This document shows, piece by piece, positions 36,294-49,062 of a stretch of 64,000 nucleotides of DNA. The stretch is from Neurospora intermedia (taxonomy: Eukaryota; Ascomycota; Sordariomycetes; Sordariales; Sordariaceae). Location: contig BTPP01000001.1 in the NCBI GenBank assembly GCA_037102815.1, positions 1,947,001 through 2,011,000 on the forward strand, read 5' to 3'. The notes beneath the pieces were generated by a model that was not told the DNA's origin, made no database searches, and saw nothing but the letters and a program-made list of their open reading frames with translations. The position numbers were made by a program, and so were the translations under genes. Numbering within the stretch: the stretch's first letter is position 1; each line of letters begins with the position of its first letter.

Positions 36294-37166
36294 CTACTGG
36301 ACAACCCGTTCATACGTCTGACCCTTGACTGTACCGCCCGACATCGCTGTCCTGACGTTGCGCTTGAAGCCTTCCCTGTTGGACCGCAGGTCCTCGGCAG
36401 CCTCCTTGTTCAGAGGGTCGCTCGCATTGGGCTCGAGGAAGAGGAATTGCAGGCCGACGATGACGGCGTTCAGGTTGAGTACGGGCTTCCAGTCCTCGCG
36501 CAGAATGTTAAGGCACACCTTGCCTTCCAGGTCGATATTGGGGTGGTAGATCTTTTCGCGACATTGCACCTTGGGCGGCTCGTGCGGGAAGTTGGGTGTG
36601 ATGTTGAAGGTGAAGCTGAACTTGCCGCCCTTGTACATGCCCTCGTCCGGCTCGATGTAGAGGATGAAGTTGAGGATATCGTCTGGGTCCGGGAACTCGG
36701 TCTTCATTGTGCTGCCTAGTGAAAGCTCGCTGAGATCTGTTCATTAGCGTTACCGTCCCGTAAGGAGGGCAACATGCCGTTAGCTTGATGGTCTTTTTGC
36801 CTATAGCTGTGGACTAGACGGAGCCGAAGACAGCTCAGCTCGAGCGGGTAATGTGAAAGCAGGCACCGAGTATTGGCAGCCTCCGGCCAGGATTGCGATC
36901 GCATCGCCGTTACGTACCTTTCTGCACCCGCAACTGCGCCGCCGTGACCTTCTTTTTCTTCCCGCCACTTTCAGCCCCAGCCGCATTCTCGGCCTTCTGC
37001 TGCTCCTTTTTCTACATGATTGATCAAAATTGTGTCAGCACACAGTTTCGCGCCTCCCGTCTGAGGTCGTTTGGAGCATGATCGCATCAGATTATGCGCG
37101 CCCTATTTGAAGGGACAAGGATCAAAGTATTGTGGTGTTCCGTACCATAGACCAAATCTTCAACAT
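36294..37166 (-). CDS. ubc12: NEDD8-conjugating enzyme E2, UBC12-like
   Basis: Three exons (37166-37146, 37011-36918, 36736-36294) give 185 aa. The first exon codes only MLKIWSM, the conserved start of UBC12 that docks on the NEDD8 E1. Exon 2 gives a Lys/Gln-rich linker ending QLRVQK, and exon 3 the UBC fold. The catalytic Cys is C113 in GKVCLNILREDW; YHPNIDLEG before it and LFLEPNASDPLNKEAAE after it are E2 hallmarks closest to UBC12. The enzyme passes NEDD8/Rub1 to cullins, activating SCF-type ubiquitin ligases in nucleus and cytosol. The start was chosen because without the 21-nt first exon the protein lacks the diagnostic N-terminus. Ordinary ubiquitin E2 is less likely, since those lack this N-terminal extension. 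Confidence 0.93.
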
Positions 37167-38836
37167 CTTGACGGTGGTGACCCTGCCGCGGATCCACGTG
37201 TGTGTTTGCGTGCTGTATGTGTATATGCGATGCGGATGCCAACAGACTTCAAGTCTTCTAGGCGCCGAGAGACGGAGGGAACAAGGTCGTCGAGAGTTTT
37301 GGTTTGCGCTCGAGTGTAAAAGGTAAACTTGGTTGAAGAGAGGACGGAGGTGGAGATAACGGTACGCGGTAGGTAGGTAGCCGTCAAACTACGGGGACGC
37401 GAAGGTTGCAGGTGGTAGCGAAAGGGATAGAGGTATCGGATGATGCCGAGGCCTGCGTGCGTAGGCGGTGTATGTAAAGGTATTTTCCGATCGATCAAGA
37501 TGATGGATCGGTCATGCGTAGGGTAAGTAAGGTGCTATGTGTCAGGGGAAAGATCGGATAAGACAAGACAGGAAGTGTCAAACTAGACCAAAAGACTTCG
37601 AGGTGCAGCTCATCGATGCTACCAACGACAAGAGAAAAACTGAGTACAGCGAAGACGGAAGCTTCAAGATGTGTCAGGCCGGAAGTTCTTGTTGGCGCTA
37701 GATTTGTCAGGACAGTAACAGGTGTTGATGCGAAATCCAGGTTCGCGATACGTGATTATGGTAAACCCAACTGATGGCGTTTAGACACCTGGGTGGCACC
37801 GCACCTTGATGAGGGGCACGCGATAACAAAAAGGCAAAGCGCCGGCCGGCAGGGCGCTTCCAGATTGGCCCGCCCAACCGCTATACCTAATACCAACCCG
37901 TCACGTCAGCAAACACGGAGGTCTCTACGTACAGGACTATTCGAAAAACCTTGTGACCAGCTGTTGAGGAGCGCACTCTTAGGATGGAAAGTCAGTAATC
38001 AGATCAGAGTAGTAGAACATAAAAGAAAAAGAAGTCCAATCCCCGGGTGCAAAATCGGTAGTACCGAATTCTGTGATCTCATCATTACAGTCGATACCGT
38101 GGCCGCAACCCTCCGGTAACTTTAGGCGATAGGTAAGGCGTATCATACCGTATAATATGTCCCGAAAATTACACGCTCTATCGCCGCTCCGGCCGCTCCG
38201 CCCAGGTTCCGTATCTTCCGTCTCTCACTCCGGGACCCGCCTGATCATCCGGGGCTTGTCTAATAAGAAGAACTATGAGCAACTACATAGTGCCAACAGC
38301 TCCTATGATGCTCACAGTTCACAGTCGGCAGAGTCAACAAACAAAAAACGCCTTGACTTAAATGTCTTCTTGAACATTTCTCCACACCCATAGCTCTTTT
38401 TACTACATGTCTCTCGACCTAGCTGCACGAAGAGGTTGCAGGGTCAAAATCAATACATGCTAGCTCCATCCTTTCGACATCTCGGAAAAAACATAGCCCA
38501 GAATCAAGACAGCAACCTATGTATGTCAAAGAGAGAGTGTTCCATTTGTTCCATCTATCATAGGCACATCCGACCAACCAAAAAGTAAGCAAGTAGTTCA
38601 CCCCAACAATGCGAAACACCACACAGCCTTTCAGACCGTCAAAAAAAGAGAAGCCAACATTTGATACTACACACGTGATAAAAAGTAGGCTTTTTGTGAC
38701 CGTTTCACGGTACTACCCTGCCATGACGCCGTGCCGCCGCCAAAAAGCAGTAACCCTTCTCCCTTCCTTCTTCCCTTTTGCGCTTTGTAAGCAATGTACG
38801 CCCCAACAACAACTACGTGTTTTGGGTTTGCTTAGC
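37167..38836. other. Intergenic region: UBC12 promoter and chs-1 3' side
   Basis: About 1.7 kb without a supported gene. It should hold the UBC12 promoter (with TAGGTAGGTAG at 37370-37380) and the chs-1 3' UTR. Frames seen are short and lack domains. Confidence 0.55.
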
Positions 38837-41722
38837 TTAGCGACGGGCAAAGCAGCACATAATACCGGTCCTGCCAAGGAACCAACAGAAGCCAATAAAG
38901 CGGATGACAGAGAGCGCACCAGTGGCGAACAGAAGGAACTTGAAGAACCACGCAGTTCTCGCGGATGCGGTTTGCTATCAATATATGTTAGTAAGTGGTT
39001 CAAAATCACAAGAAGGTGAACAGCAATGCTTACCCCGATGCCAAATGTGTTAAAGTTGTCACTGGTGATAACAACTGCGAGGAGGCAGTTGGAAAACAGC
39101 CAAGACACGACAAGCATGGTTCTGAAAGACTTGTACGAGTCCTCGAGATCCTTAGGCTCCGGCGTCTCGTCTTCCTTGTACGGAGCAAGAGCGCGCCTGA
39201 CAGTAGCCTCGAACTGCTGGTCAATATCCTCCTGCGGCTTCTCAATCTCTTCCACCACGGCCTCATCCTTCTCGCCCTTGCTGACGTTGGCGGACGGCAG
39301 TGCCTCGGCCTTATCCGAACCCTTGGTACCCCACGAGACGTCGTGCCAGTTGTTGAAGGCGTAAATCATGAGGATGTTGATGTAGGTCGACATGAGGAGC
39401 ATGTAGTAAGGGAACGAGTGGAACATGTGCCAGGGGTCGAGGTACATAAAGGAGGCCAAGAAGTAAAGACCGTAGATGGTAACCAAGGCCACCAGAATGA
39501 CACCGGCTGATCCTGAGCCGCCGAATAACGAAGCCATTGCGTCCTTAGCGTTGTCCAGCTGTAATTGTTGGTCGAGCGGTACGGAGAACGCGCGGGCAAC
39601 AAGGTAACCGGACAAAACCAAGATATAGGACTGAATGAGCGAGAAGACGAAGAACGAGGTAATGTATGTCCACTTGGAACCCTTCGGCCGATTACCCAAT
39701 GCAAGGATAAACTGCAAGATAACGAATGCCAGGTAGATATACTTGAGAACCGCGTTGAAGAAGGGCGTTACCGTGTCACCGAAGGGCCAACCGTGATGTT
39801 CTGCCGAAGAGCTAGAAGCCGTAACCGGGGTACCGACGAGATCCATGATGACAGTGGTGGTGAGCCAGTAGGAAGCGAGAGAGAACCATGTGAAGATGAC
39901 GTTTGCGATATTGTAGATGAGCTGGACGTGGAAGAAGAACATGCGGACGATGTTGTGACCGCTCTTGTACATTCTTCCGAAATGCATGAGCGAGTACAAA
40001 CTGGCGGCGAACGAACCGTTGAGCCAGCGACGACGCTGAGAGATGAACTCGGGCGCACCTTCGGGCACATCGGTCTCGCCCTTGGCAGCCTTGATGTAGC
40101 TCAGATGCCATTTCTGGCCAGCCTTGGCGACCAGTTCGAAGCAGAGAATACGATCTTCGGCTAAGAACATGTTCTTCTTGAAAATGTTCATACCCTCAAT
40201 ACCCTTCTTGCCCAAAAGCTTGGACAGGGTGTGATCACCGTGGAAGTACTGCTCCAGCGGCCGGCCCATGATGGCTCTGAAACGGTAGGCCGAGAAGGCA
40301 CCAGGCAACACAGAAACGTAACCAAAAGCACTTTCCAGCGGCTTGTCGAGAATGTTGGAAATCTTGTACTCGAAGTTCTGGACGGCGACCAGGGGGTTGA
40401 GCAGCTTCTTGCCGCCCTTACCCAACATGGCGTGAATTTCACCGCAAGCACCGCCAAGATCCTTATCGTTGTAGAAACCCTCCCAAAGAGCCAACAGCGA
40501 CCTGGGGCTGGGCTTGGTACCGGCATCCAACAGAATGCATACTTCGGGGTTGAGGATACGACCAAAGGCATTGAACAGCCAACGGTGCGAGTTGATCTTC
40601 TTGGTGTTCTTCTGCTTCAAGCAAAAAATGAACTGCACAGGGGGCAGTGTCTGCGGGCCGTCATCCACGGGCCGGATGAGCGCCTGATTTGGTGTGACGG
40701 AAAGCTGACTTGTGTACTCGAAAATGTGTGCAACAGTCTCCTTGCCGTCAACGTCCTTCTTGATAACACCATCCTGATAAACACCGATGGTGGCCAGAAC
40801 GTCGAGAACATTCTTGTCTGTCTTATCAAGACCGTCGAAAACCAAGCAAACGACAATTTTCTGCCACGCCGGACCTCCGCGGTTCCAGAATGAGGACTTC
40901 TTCAGGTTGACGATATCGCGGATGTTCGTCATGACAGAGTGCAGCGTTCTGGAGAGTAGGACCTTGTCTTCGTTGTAGTACGTAATGGCGATGAGAAGCT
41001 CGGTATGTCTGTTGTACATGCGAGGGCGCAAATCGTAACCGTTCTTGAGCGTAAAGTCGTTGGGATCGCAAGTGGCGGCAGTGTACCGCATCTTGAAGAA
41101 CTCCTCGTTGTTGCCCTCCTCATCGCGATACTTGGGCTGAACAGCGTTCCTAATAGCACTAGGAACGGGATAGTCAAGACTCAGAACGGAACCCTGGACA
41201 AGCTTGACCTTTCTGGTGGCATAACGCTTCAGGCCGCCGGTCGGAGCAGCGTTGGGCTGCTGACGACGGAGCCAGCTATCGTCCTCATCGATGGCGGACA
41301 TCCTGTAGGCCGGATCCGTCGCATAGTCACCACCGTAGTTGTAGCCCTGATCGACACCACTGCTGACGCCGCCGCCGCCATAACCCCCGTGAGGTGGCGG
41401 GGTAGGGTTGACAGCGACGCCAGCTCGCGTCGTGCCAGCACCAGGAGCATAGGATTCGGTCAAGCTATACGCCGAGACAGGACGGACTGGAGGCGTATCG
41501 GTGCCCAAACGGTCATTGTCGTAAGGCATAGGGTTTTCGGAGAGGAAGGGAGCTTGCGCATCGTCGTGCTGGTCGCCCTGCATCACGACGTTCGCGTTAA
41601 AATGGCTACTCTAGATTTTTGCTGCCTGACAAGGAACTAGGATAACTTACCTGGTTGTGTCCACCGGGCAGATCTTGTAACTGGTGGCCATCATAGCCGT
41701 CGCCTCGACCGTGGTACGCCAT
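38837..41722 (-). CDS. chs-1: Chitin synthase, class III
   Basis: Three exons (41722-41651, 41577-39034, 38974-38837) give 917 aa, the size I recall for Neurospora CHS-1. The integral plasma-membrane enzyme adds GlcNAc from UDP-GlcNAc to chitin at growing tips and septa. Residues 1 to about 130 are a hydrophilic Gly/Pro-rich tail. The GT2 domain follows with [11 protein letters not shown] (D375), the EDR triad (E498-R500) and the product-binding QRRRW (538-542). About seven membrane helices lie in the C-terminal half. The last two need exon 3: its splice (GGG|GTAAGC ... TAG|CAAACC) replaces a read-through tail with a hydrophobic segment ending CCFARR. The first intron is 73 bp, and the 24-residue first exon begins MAYHGRGDG, as in fungal class III enzymes. 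Upstream, the coding strand has a CT-rich tract near 41967-41988. Confidence 0.97.
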
Positions 41723-44700
41723 GGTTGCGGACCGTGGAACAGAAGCTGGGAAGAGCGGATGTAGAAAAAGCTCGAATACTGGCGAAGCCTAGATGATGCT
41801 AGAGCAGAAGTCGGATTACAACTAAGGTATTCACTGTCGGATAATTATGGAGAGTTGGATTGGCGGTCGAAACGCCCTTCGCCGGCCAAGAGGTCAAGCA
41901 AATGGTCGCGGTGTGCTGGTGCAGAGAGGAACAGCGGGGCTGGCCTTCTCTCTCGGATAGGTGGGCGTGGAGAGAGAGAGAGAGAGTAGCAGCAAACAAT
42001 GGCAAGGCGGGAATGGATGTCAGCTGGAGGGGATCCAAGACCCAAAGTGGCTGGCAAAGACTCTCCGGGTCAAACACAAAGCTGCCGTCGAGATGCTGCA
42101 GGAAAAGTGGGTGAAGCCGGGCGAGCGATAGGAGGATGCCCAAGATAGCGAGAGACGGGACAGGACGGGACGTGTCGATGCTAACAGAACATGCCCTCTG
42201 CTTCCTGGAGAGTGAAGGTCAGAGCGGGAAAAGAAAACAAACACAAAATGGCAAAAACCTGGTTTCAAGATCACAGGAGAGCAACAGGTCGGTCAGTGAG
42301 GTGTTGGTATAGGTTGTTCTAGGTCGGAAGCCCAGGGCAGGAGGGGGTGGGTCCGATTTTGGAGAGGGCCCCTGGTCCCGTCCACGGCAGGTCATTGCAG
42401 GTCCACATTGACAGCCCGGTCCCTGGTCTATAAACATTGGCAGGGCCTGGCAACAACTGGAGGTGAGGTGTCAACCACAGCACGGAATAGGGAGCAGCAC
42501 TCTTGGACGGCGCTCACTGCTCAGGAGGGCGTGGCTGAGCAACCTCCTCTGGCGAATGCTGCAGGGATGCGATCACCTGTAAAAAGAACATCGACGAGTC
42601 GCCAAGATTGGCTGCCCCTGGCCCCACCACCTAACTCAGGAATGCATCCATGCCATCTCATTGCGAAATGGCTTCAACTGGCTCGGGATTCGACAGCGAA
42701 ATGTTGTGAATGTGTCAGTCAAACTTGATGCTGGGCATTGCGGTTGGTTGGCGCTGCCTCATCGTGATGGTCATTCCGTATCAAAGCCAGTGTCTGAGTG
42801 TTGCGAAAAATAAACCGCAAAAAATGAAGCGAGCATACGTCGTCAGTCGTCGTCACCCAAAATTAACGGGTATCCATCGAGCCCCTGAGTCCCACAAAGT
42901 CGGGGGCATCTCAGAGACGTTTCACGACCCATCAGAACGATGGCGACTTTTGCTTCTTTCTTTGTCGTGTTACTTGGTTAAACTTTCTTTTGTCCAACAT
43001 TGTTAAAATGGGGGGTCATGCTAGTTTTTTTTAGTTTTTTTTCATCGTCCCAAACTGTCGGATAATGTTTCTTTGACCTCCAGTCTTTCAAAGGCACAGT
43101 TCGCGCGTCCTGCAAAATGCACGTTTGGCTTCCGCTTGGGCGTCTCCTGTCTGTCCCTTTTTGGTTTCTTTATTACGCCCGGGTTATGCACGACGGCGGG
43201 AGTTCAGATGTCTCCTGTCCACAGCACCGGACCAGTACAACTGCGACCATGATTGACACCGCTTTCCATACCTCTACCTAGAGGTACCCAAGCAAGCACT
43301 GCCCGGTGGCCGGTGGGCATGTGCGTGGGGATGGATTGCGAATTTCCTCCGCTTCTTTCAAGGGGTCTAGGTAAACCCCAGACTTTCGTGAAGCCTGGAA
43401 CATCAAGCTGCTTTCTACCTCCAAAGAGACGACACTTCTGTTACGCTTGACCATCAGTTGAGTTTCACGTTTTGGTTCTCACCAGCTTCTCAAGTTATCA
43501 ACGACCCTCCAAATTGTTATAGTATAGTAGCTGCCACACATCGCGGCACAATGATATCAGGGTCAACGAACCCCTCGCTGACTGGAGGATCGTCCCGGTT
43601 GTCCTTCTCCCAGTTCCCTCGTTTCCCCTCCATTTGCCTCCTCCCAGCAAGACAGGTGCCCCCTTCTTCTTGCATTGCAGGTCAACCGCTTTACCGCGAC
43701 TCTGAAACAGCAGCGCTACCCACCCGCTCCAAAAGTCCAAACACGCTGCAGTGATGCACTCTCATCAATTCCCAACGCCGTGACAATTCTCAATCTCTCA
43801 CAGGGTTGGGCTGGCAGCTGATTGCATTCATGGTATTCTGGGAGTGACACGCGACCTTGAGTTCGCTAATACAGCTGCGGCCAACTGGCATTGCATGGCA
43901 CATGCTGCTGCTTTGTGTCACTGCGTACGCCGTACATAAACAGGAAATGGCGAGGAGACTCGCTGCTGTTGGTTCGATGTTTGACATGAAATCCCAGGAC
44001 TGATCTTCCTGTCGGGTCACACACAACATGATGATGATAGGTAGGGCATTTCGGCCACAACTCGAGACATTGGCAATTCCTTCTATTAGACTAGAGCCGT
44101 CTGTATCTATGTGGGATCAATTTTCCGTAGCCGTTGGCGCACAAGAGGAGAAAGGGGAGGGGGGCTCTTCGCTGCTAGCTAGCTGCACAGAGCCGCGCGC
44201 GCCCTCGTCCAAAAATAGCACAGGACATGATCATCGCAGAAAAGGAAGAAAGAAAGAAAAAGGGTTGGAAGACGGAACCCTGTAAGTAAGGCACAACGGG
44301 AGCATTTGTCTTGGGTAGACGATGTTCGAGGCGAAGCCAAGCACCAAGCAGCGGGCCGCGCTGGTAGGCACATGATCTGAACGTGCCTACTAGGTTTTAC
44401 ATAGGAACTTGTTCAACCAGAGCAAAGTTTGATTTGATCATATACCTTGTGCGCTTCAAGTTGTCTGCTTGTTCCTGGAGATCAAGAATTGACTTGCGAA
44501 TATTCGGAAGGGTTGCCGAACATCCTCCCCCGGTGTTTTGACGAGCGGTGGTAAACCATCGAGTATCTTACAGCCCCCTTCTCATACCTCTCCTGAGCCG
44601 CGGTGGAGGCGAGCTATATGAGTACCTGCACGAAGTCCTCCAGTCGCCAGTATGTCGACGCATAGGTACAGCGGTGCGCGGTTGCGCAATCTCTCATCGG

Positions 44701-47700
44701 CGAAAACTCGATTCGATTTAGCACATCATTTCTGGCTCCATACACAATTGTATGCTGGAGCGGTCGTCCGTCTCAAGCTACCCTTGGCCGCCGACAGCGT
44801 GAGGAGCTCATGGTTCCGCTTGGGTCAGCTTTGCTGGAGGACTTGATCGACCTTCTGAAACAAGTTTCCCGTTTCGATAACATCTGGTATGTTTGCGTTT
44901 CGGAATCTGTGCAGTCGTCAATGTGGGTTGCTATGGTGGTCTTGTCTGGCGTCAGAGCCTCAATGACACCAGGTTAAGTCCAATCCAAAAATGGGCGGTT
45001 TCACTTTAACGCTCCCTTGTCGCTCCCTAGGAATGTCGAGGGCATAGAAGCAAAGTACAATCCAAGCAAGGCTCCTTTTACCTCTTGAGAAGGGTTTTCG
45101 TTGCGTTTTACATCGCCAGGGGCAAAGCTTCTCAAGTTTGAAATCTGCACAATGCCGTCCGCCATCTTCGGACCTGACTCTGAACAGCTAGTACCAATCG
45201 ACCGTGGTTCCGAAGCGAAAACGATGGCGCCGGAGCGGAGGTGTGGTCCTGCTCCCTGGTGCGCGGGTACACCGTTCGTCGTCGTCTTTGTTCTGGAAGT
45301 TTGTCCCGAAAATGCAGCCCGTTCGTAACAGGGCCGCCTCTCAAAAGCCATACACACCTTATCCATAGCGTCGCCCCAAGTTCGACCAAATGCGCGTAAT
45401 GTGCTACTGCGTACAGGTGTAGCCGAAATGGTTAGCGTACCCTATGGGCGTTCATCGACCTGGTGATCTGTGTAACTGCTGTGCTTTGCAGTTCCATAGG
45501 TGAACATGAACGGGGTTTCACGGCATAGCGCCCCAAGACGACACGAGATGAGTGATGCCCACAGAAAAAAATGCCCACGCCGCAGCCGTTCCTCAATAGG
45601 GAAGTCATCAAGGATCGAGGATCAAATCGTCTGTCTCAAAGGGCGAGCATGTCCTTGCGAGGCAATATAGAGAACCGTAGGACAATAAAGGACAAATTTG
45701 GCAGGTACGGCGTATTGCAGCCAAGTACTGCAGACTGATATATAGATAGTAGAGGTATGATTTATGATCTGGACCACCATACCCGAGAAACGGAATCCAA
45801 ACATGGTGGAGGTGGAATGGTGCGACTGGTTAGGTCACTTTGCGATGCCTCTGCTGCCTCTGCGACATGAAGCATTTGCGTGAAGCTGGCAGGCTGGCAA
45901 GCGAAGTGCCAAAGGTGACCGAGAGGGGAAAGGGATCTGCATGAAAGCCCTCACTGGGCTGAGAAAGCGAGGAAATCGGTAGTTTGACGAGACACTCGAG
46001 GTGAAAGAGGCACATCTCCGTGACCCCAATTGGTCGAGATTGGCAGCCATCTTCGAGCCATCTTCGAGCCATCCCTCGCCATTCAACCTAACTTCCGAAG
46101 CATGGAGTTGCGGACAGGCGCGACAGGGTCGACCCTTTGCTGGTGCCGGTGATTGGCTCCATTCCATCCATATCATCACATCTTAACGAAATCCATACCT
46201 TGCGTATAAATCAACCATTCCGTTGTCAATATCATATGCTTCCAGTCGGGCCCGTCCAGAGCGTATTCGCATAAGCTTTCAGATTACTGCCCATGATCGG
46301 TACTTGGGGGCGGGCAGGAAGCTAGAGGCGGCAAGAAGTCTAAAAGCCGATCCTTTGATCTCGATTCCGTCGGCATGAAAGAGGGGAATGGTGGGTGCAG
46401 TGCAGACGAACGTGCGGGAGGACTTGGCACTACACTAAGAGGTAAAGAACCGCGTGGGAGTGGGCAACAAAGTCCAGGCTTTGTCTCAGCCAGCCAATAA
46501 GAGGCAGTGCTGCGCCTTCAGAACGTTTCCTTCCAAACAAAAAGGGCTTCATCAGAATTAAGCACCAAGGTCCCTGAGCAGGCCACGCTAGTCCTGTAGT
46601 GTGGTGGACTTGGGACGGTCCTTCCGTATTCCTTGCACTGTACCAGTCAAGAGGCAGGTACTACTTAGTGGTCTAGAAGCCGTCACTCAAGGTACCACAG
46701 GCGCAAAAGGCATCTACTTTCGCTGGCGGCGTCACGGCGAGGGCATGACCAGGGAGGTAGAGGTACCTAGGCATGTACACTACAGTCGGGTGGTGCTGCC
46801 TAACCGTCCAAGTGGCCCCTTCCGCAAATGAGATGCACAGTGCAGGAATAACTTAGCAGCGTGACGGAAGTGAGTGGAGACCTGGAAGTGGAGAATGGCA
46901 GGTGGGTCTGTTGCTCCGGGTTGCGCCAGCCCAGGGCCCTCGACTCTCAACCTGAAAGGCCAATTCCTCTCCTCCCTGGGTCTCAACCACTCTCCGCCAC
47001 TACTGCAGCAACAACACTTTCAGCAGCAGCAGCAGCAACAACAAACAACGCTTTCACGTCGTTGCTCCCTTTCAGTCGCTAGTCGTTGACCACGCACGCG
47101 AACCACGTCAGTCAACGCTCTGCGACCCGACGGCGACGACGACGACGACTTCTTTTCCTTTTTCGCTGCTTTTCTTGCTCCGCGCGTCTTATTCAAGTTC
47201 TTCAAGAGACCCCATCAGAGATGCCCTCTTGAGTTCTTGTTGACACCTTCGATTCTTTTCCCGAGCTAGCCTCCCAGTCATTCGTTTTCTCAAAACCTCA
47301 ACACCACTTACCAATCACCACTCACCACACCACTCACCACTCACCACCCGATCCATTTCGACGACTCGCTTCCTTGAAACTATCGCGACCCGACGACAAT
47401 CACATCATTCCTCGCAACCCTTGCCCGAAGCAACTCATCCTCTCCTCAGTTTGACATCAGTCACCACTCACGTCGACGCCGCGAGCGTAAAGCAACGAAC
47501 CAGCTGTCTTGCCCGCAACAGTTACAATCCTCACGCCCGGACTCTCATCTCAATTACCGACGGGTTTCGTTATCCATCCGATCAGCAGCAGATCTACGGG
47601 GAGTTATTTGTCCATGTCCGATTAACGTCGACACACGCGCCGATCCGAGAAACCAACCACTTCCACGTCGAAGTACTCAGCCACGTCTCTGTAAATCGAG

Positions 47701-47724
47701 GCCAAGTATCATATATTGGTCAAA
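41723..47724. other. Six-kilobase intergenic region between chs-1 and the Opy2-like gene
   Basis: These two genes diverge, so both promoters lie here. A (GA)n tract is at about 41968-41987. Close to the Opy2-like start there is a CAG/CAA repeat at 47021-47049, a GAC-rich repeat at 47128-47150 and a CCACT-rich stretch at 47305-47350. No frame longer than about 140 codons occurs and none has a recognised domain. A spliced gene with very short exons could be missed. Confidence 0.5.
47021..47049 (+). repeat. CAG/CAA trinucleotide repeat in the leader region
   Basis: Five CAG units then CAA units, about 680 bp upstream of the Opy2-like start codon, probably in promoter or 5' UTR. Confidence 0.85.
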
Positions 47725-49062
47725 ATGGCGGTTGTTGCGATGTCACCGAATGGTATGTCTTCCGCAAGAACAGCTGGTCGAAAAAAAAGTATGATCTAAC
47801 CGACACCGACAGTGGTGAGCAACCTCTTCAGGCGTGATGGGACTTGTGTGCTGTGCGACGACAGAGTACCACTTTCTTGCCCGGCCTGTCCGGAGGGTAC
47901 TGCGTGCACGACCATCCTCGCGAGTTGCAAGGAGTGTGCACACATGATTTGCGCTCCTATTGAAGAAAACACGGACTCAAATTCCTATCAGCCTTCAGAT
48001 GGGGACTCGTCAGGCAGTTCCACAAATGTCGGTGCCATTGCAGGCGGTGTTGTCGGCGGTGTAGCTGTAATTGCGATTCTCACATATTTGGTTTGGAGAT
48101 ATTGCATCAAGTCGAGGAGACAAGTTGTTGCGCCAGAGGAGTGGGATGGAGTGCAGGCTCAAGACGACGGCCTCGAAAAGTCTTTCGCCCACGCGCGTGA
48201 TAACCGGGCATCCACACATACTGTCGGCTCGGTAGCAGACACCGTTTTCACCCGAGCATCCAACATCATCCAAATAGCATATATCCCTGGAGTTACGAAC
48301 CGAACCCCAACATCCCCGGCAGTCCTTGTCCCCCCCGTACCTCCGATTCCTCTCGGCCACGGTGGCAGTCCCTCTGCCACAGGAGACCAGCATTTCTTTG
48401 TTCCCGGCGATCTGCGCGACTCTACATATTCCGGCATATCATCTTTCACAGACCGCACCTCCTACGCCCGGACGTCATATGCGCCGCGGTCTAGCGTGGC
48501 ATCTACCATCTATGGCAAAAGTGTTGTTATCACACCTGCCCAAACCGGCATGCGGGCGAAGCCAGCTATGGTCAGTGTTAAGTCGGCTAATTCTAATCTT
48601 TCGGCCGGCACCGCAACGCCGCCTGTGCCGAGCGTGAATTACGAGAAGTACACCGGGTTTCGCCCTCCGAGTCCTACAAATAGCAGGAATAGCACGTTCA
48701 GCGTGGGATCCACCTTCCTGAACACTGCTACGCCTGCTCGCGCCATGGTCGTTCGAGTAGGGAGTGTCAAGAAGGTGAACACTACCAAGCCCAAGACGTC
48801 GGATTCATCGGCAACTTCGCCCACCTCTGCACGAGACTCTAATGTTGGCACCATCATTATCGATTCGCCTGCCGTGGATCAAGGGCCTTTCTCGGATCCC
48901 CCGTCCCCTCCAGCAGATCGATCGGCAACCCACGGCGCAGCAACTCTGAGTGCAGTACTTCAGCAATCAACCAGGAGAGCCTCAAGCCGGACCAATGATT
49001 CCCCTGGCTCTAGAGAACGGGAACGGAGCCCATTTGGCGACGAACACGCGACTCAAGATTAA
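47725..49062 (+). CDS. Opy2-like membrane anchor protein
   Basis: Two exons, 47725-47752 and 47813-49062, give 425 aa; the 60-bp intron has a GTATGT donor and a CGACAG acceptor. The start ATG follows CAAA. After a short N-terminus comes a Cys-rich module (residues about 20-57, repeated C-x2-C pairs ending in HMICA), then an acidic Ser/Asn linker, one transmembrane helix at about 82-105 (GGVVGGVAVIAILTYLVW) stopped by CIKSRRQ, and a long Ser/Thr/Pro-rich cytosolic tail. There is no cleavable signal peptide. This order matches the Opy2 family. In yeast Opy2 anchors Ste50 at the plasma membrane in the HOG and filamentation MAP-kinase pathways. Tail segments such as FRPPSP and PPSPP may be docking or phosphorylation sites; that is inference. 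Another single-pass cell-surface sensor is the main alternative. Confidence 0.8.

Noticed and set aside
39565-40164. 199-codon plus-strand frame
   Set aside because: It is the antisense shadow of chs-1, whose frame has full domain support.
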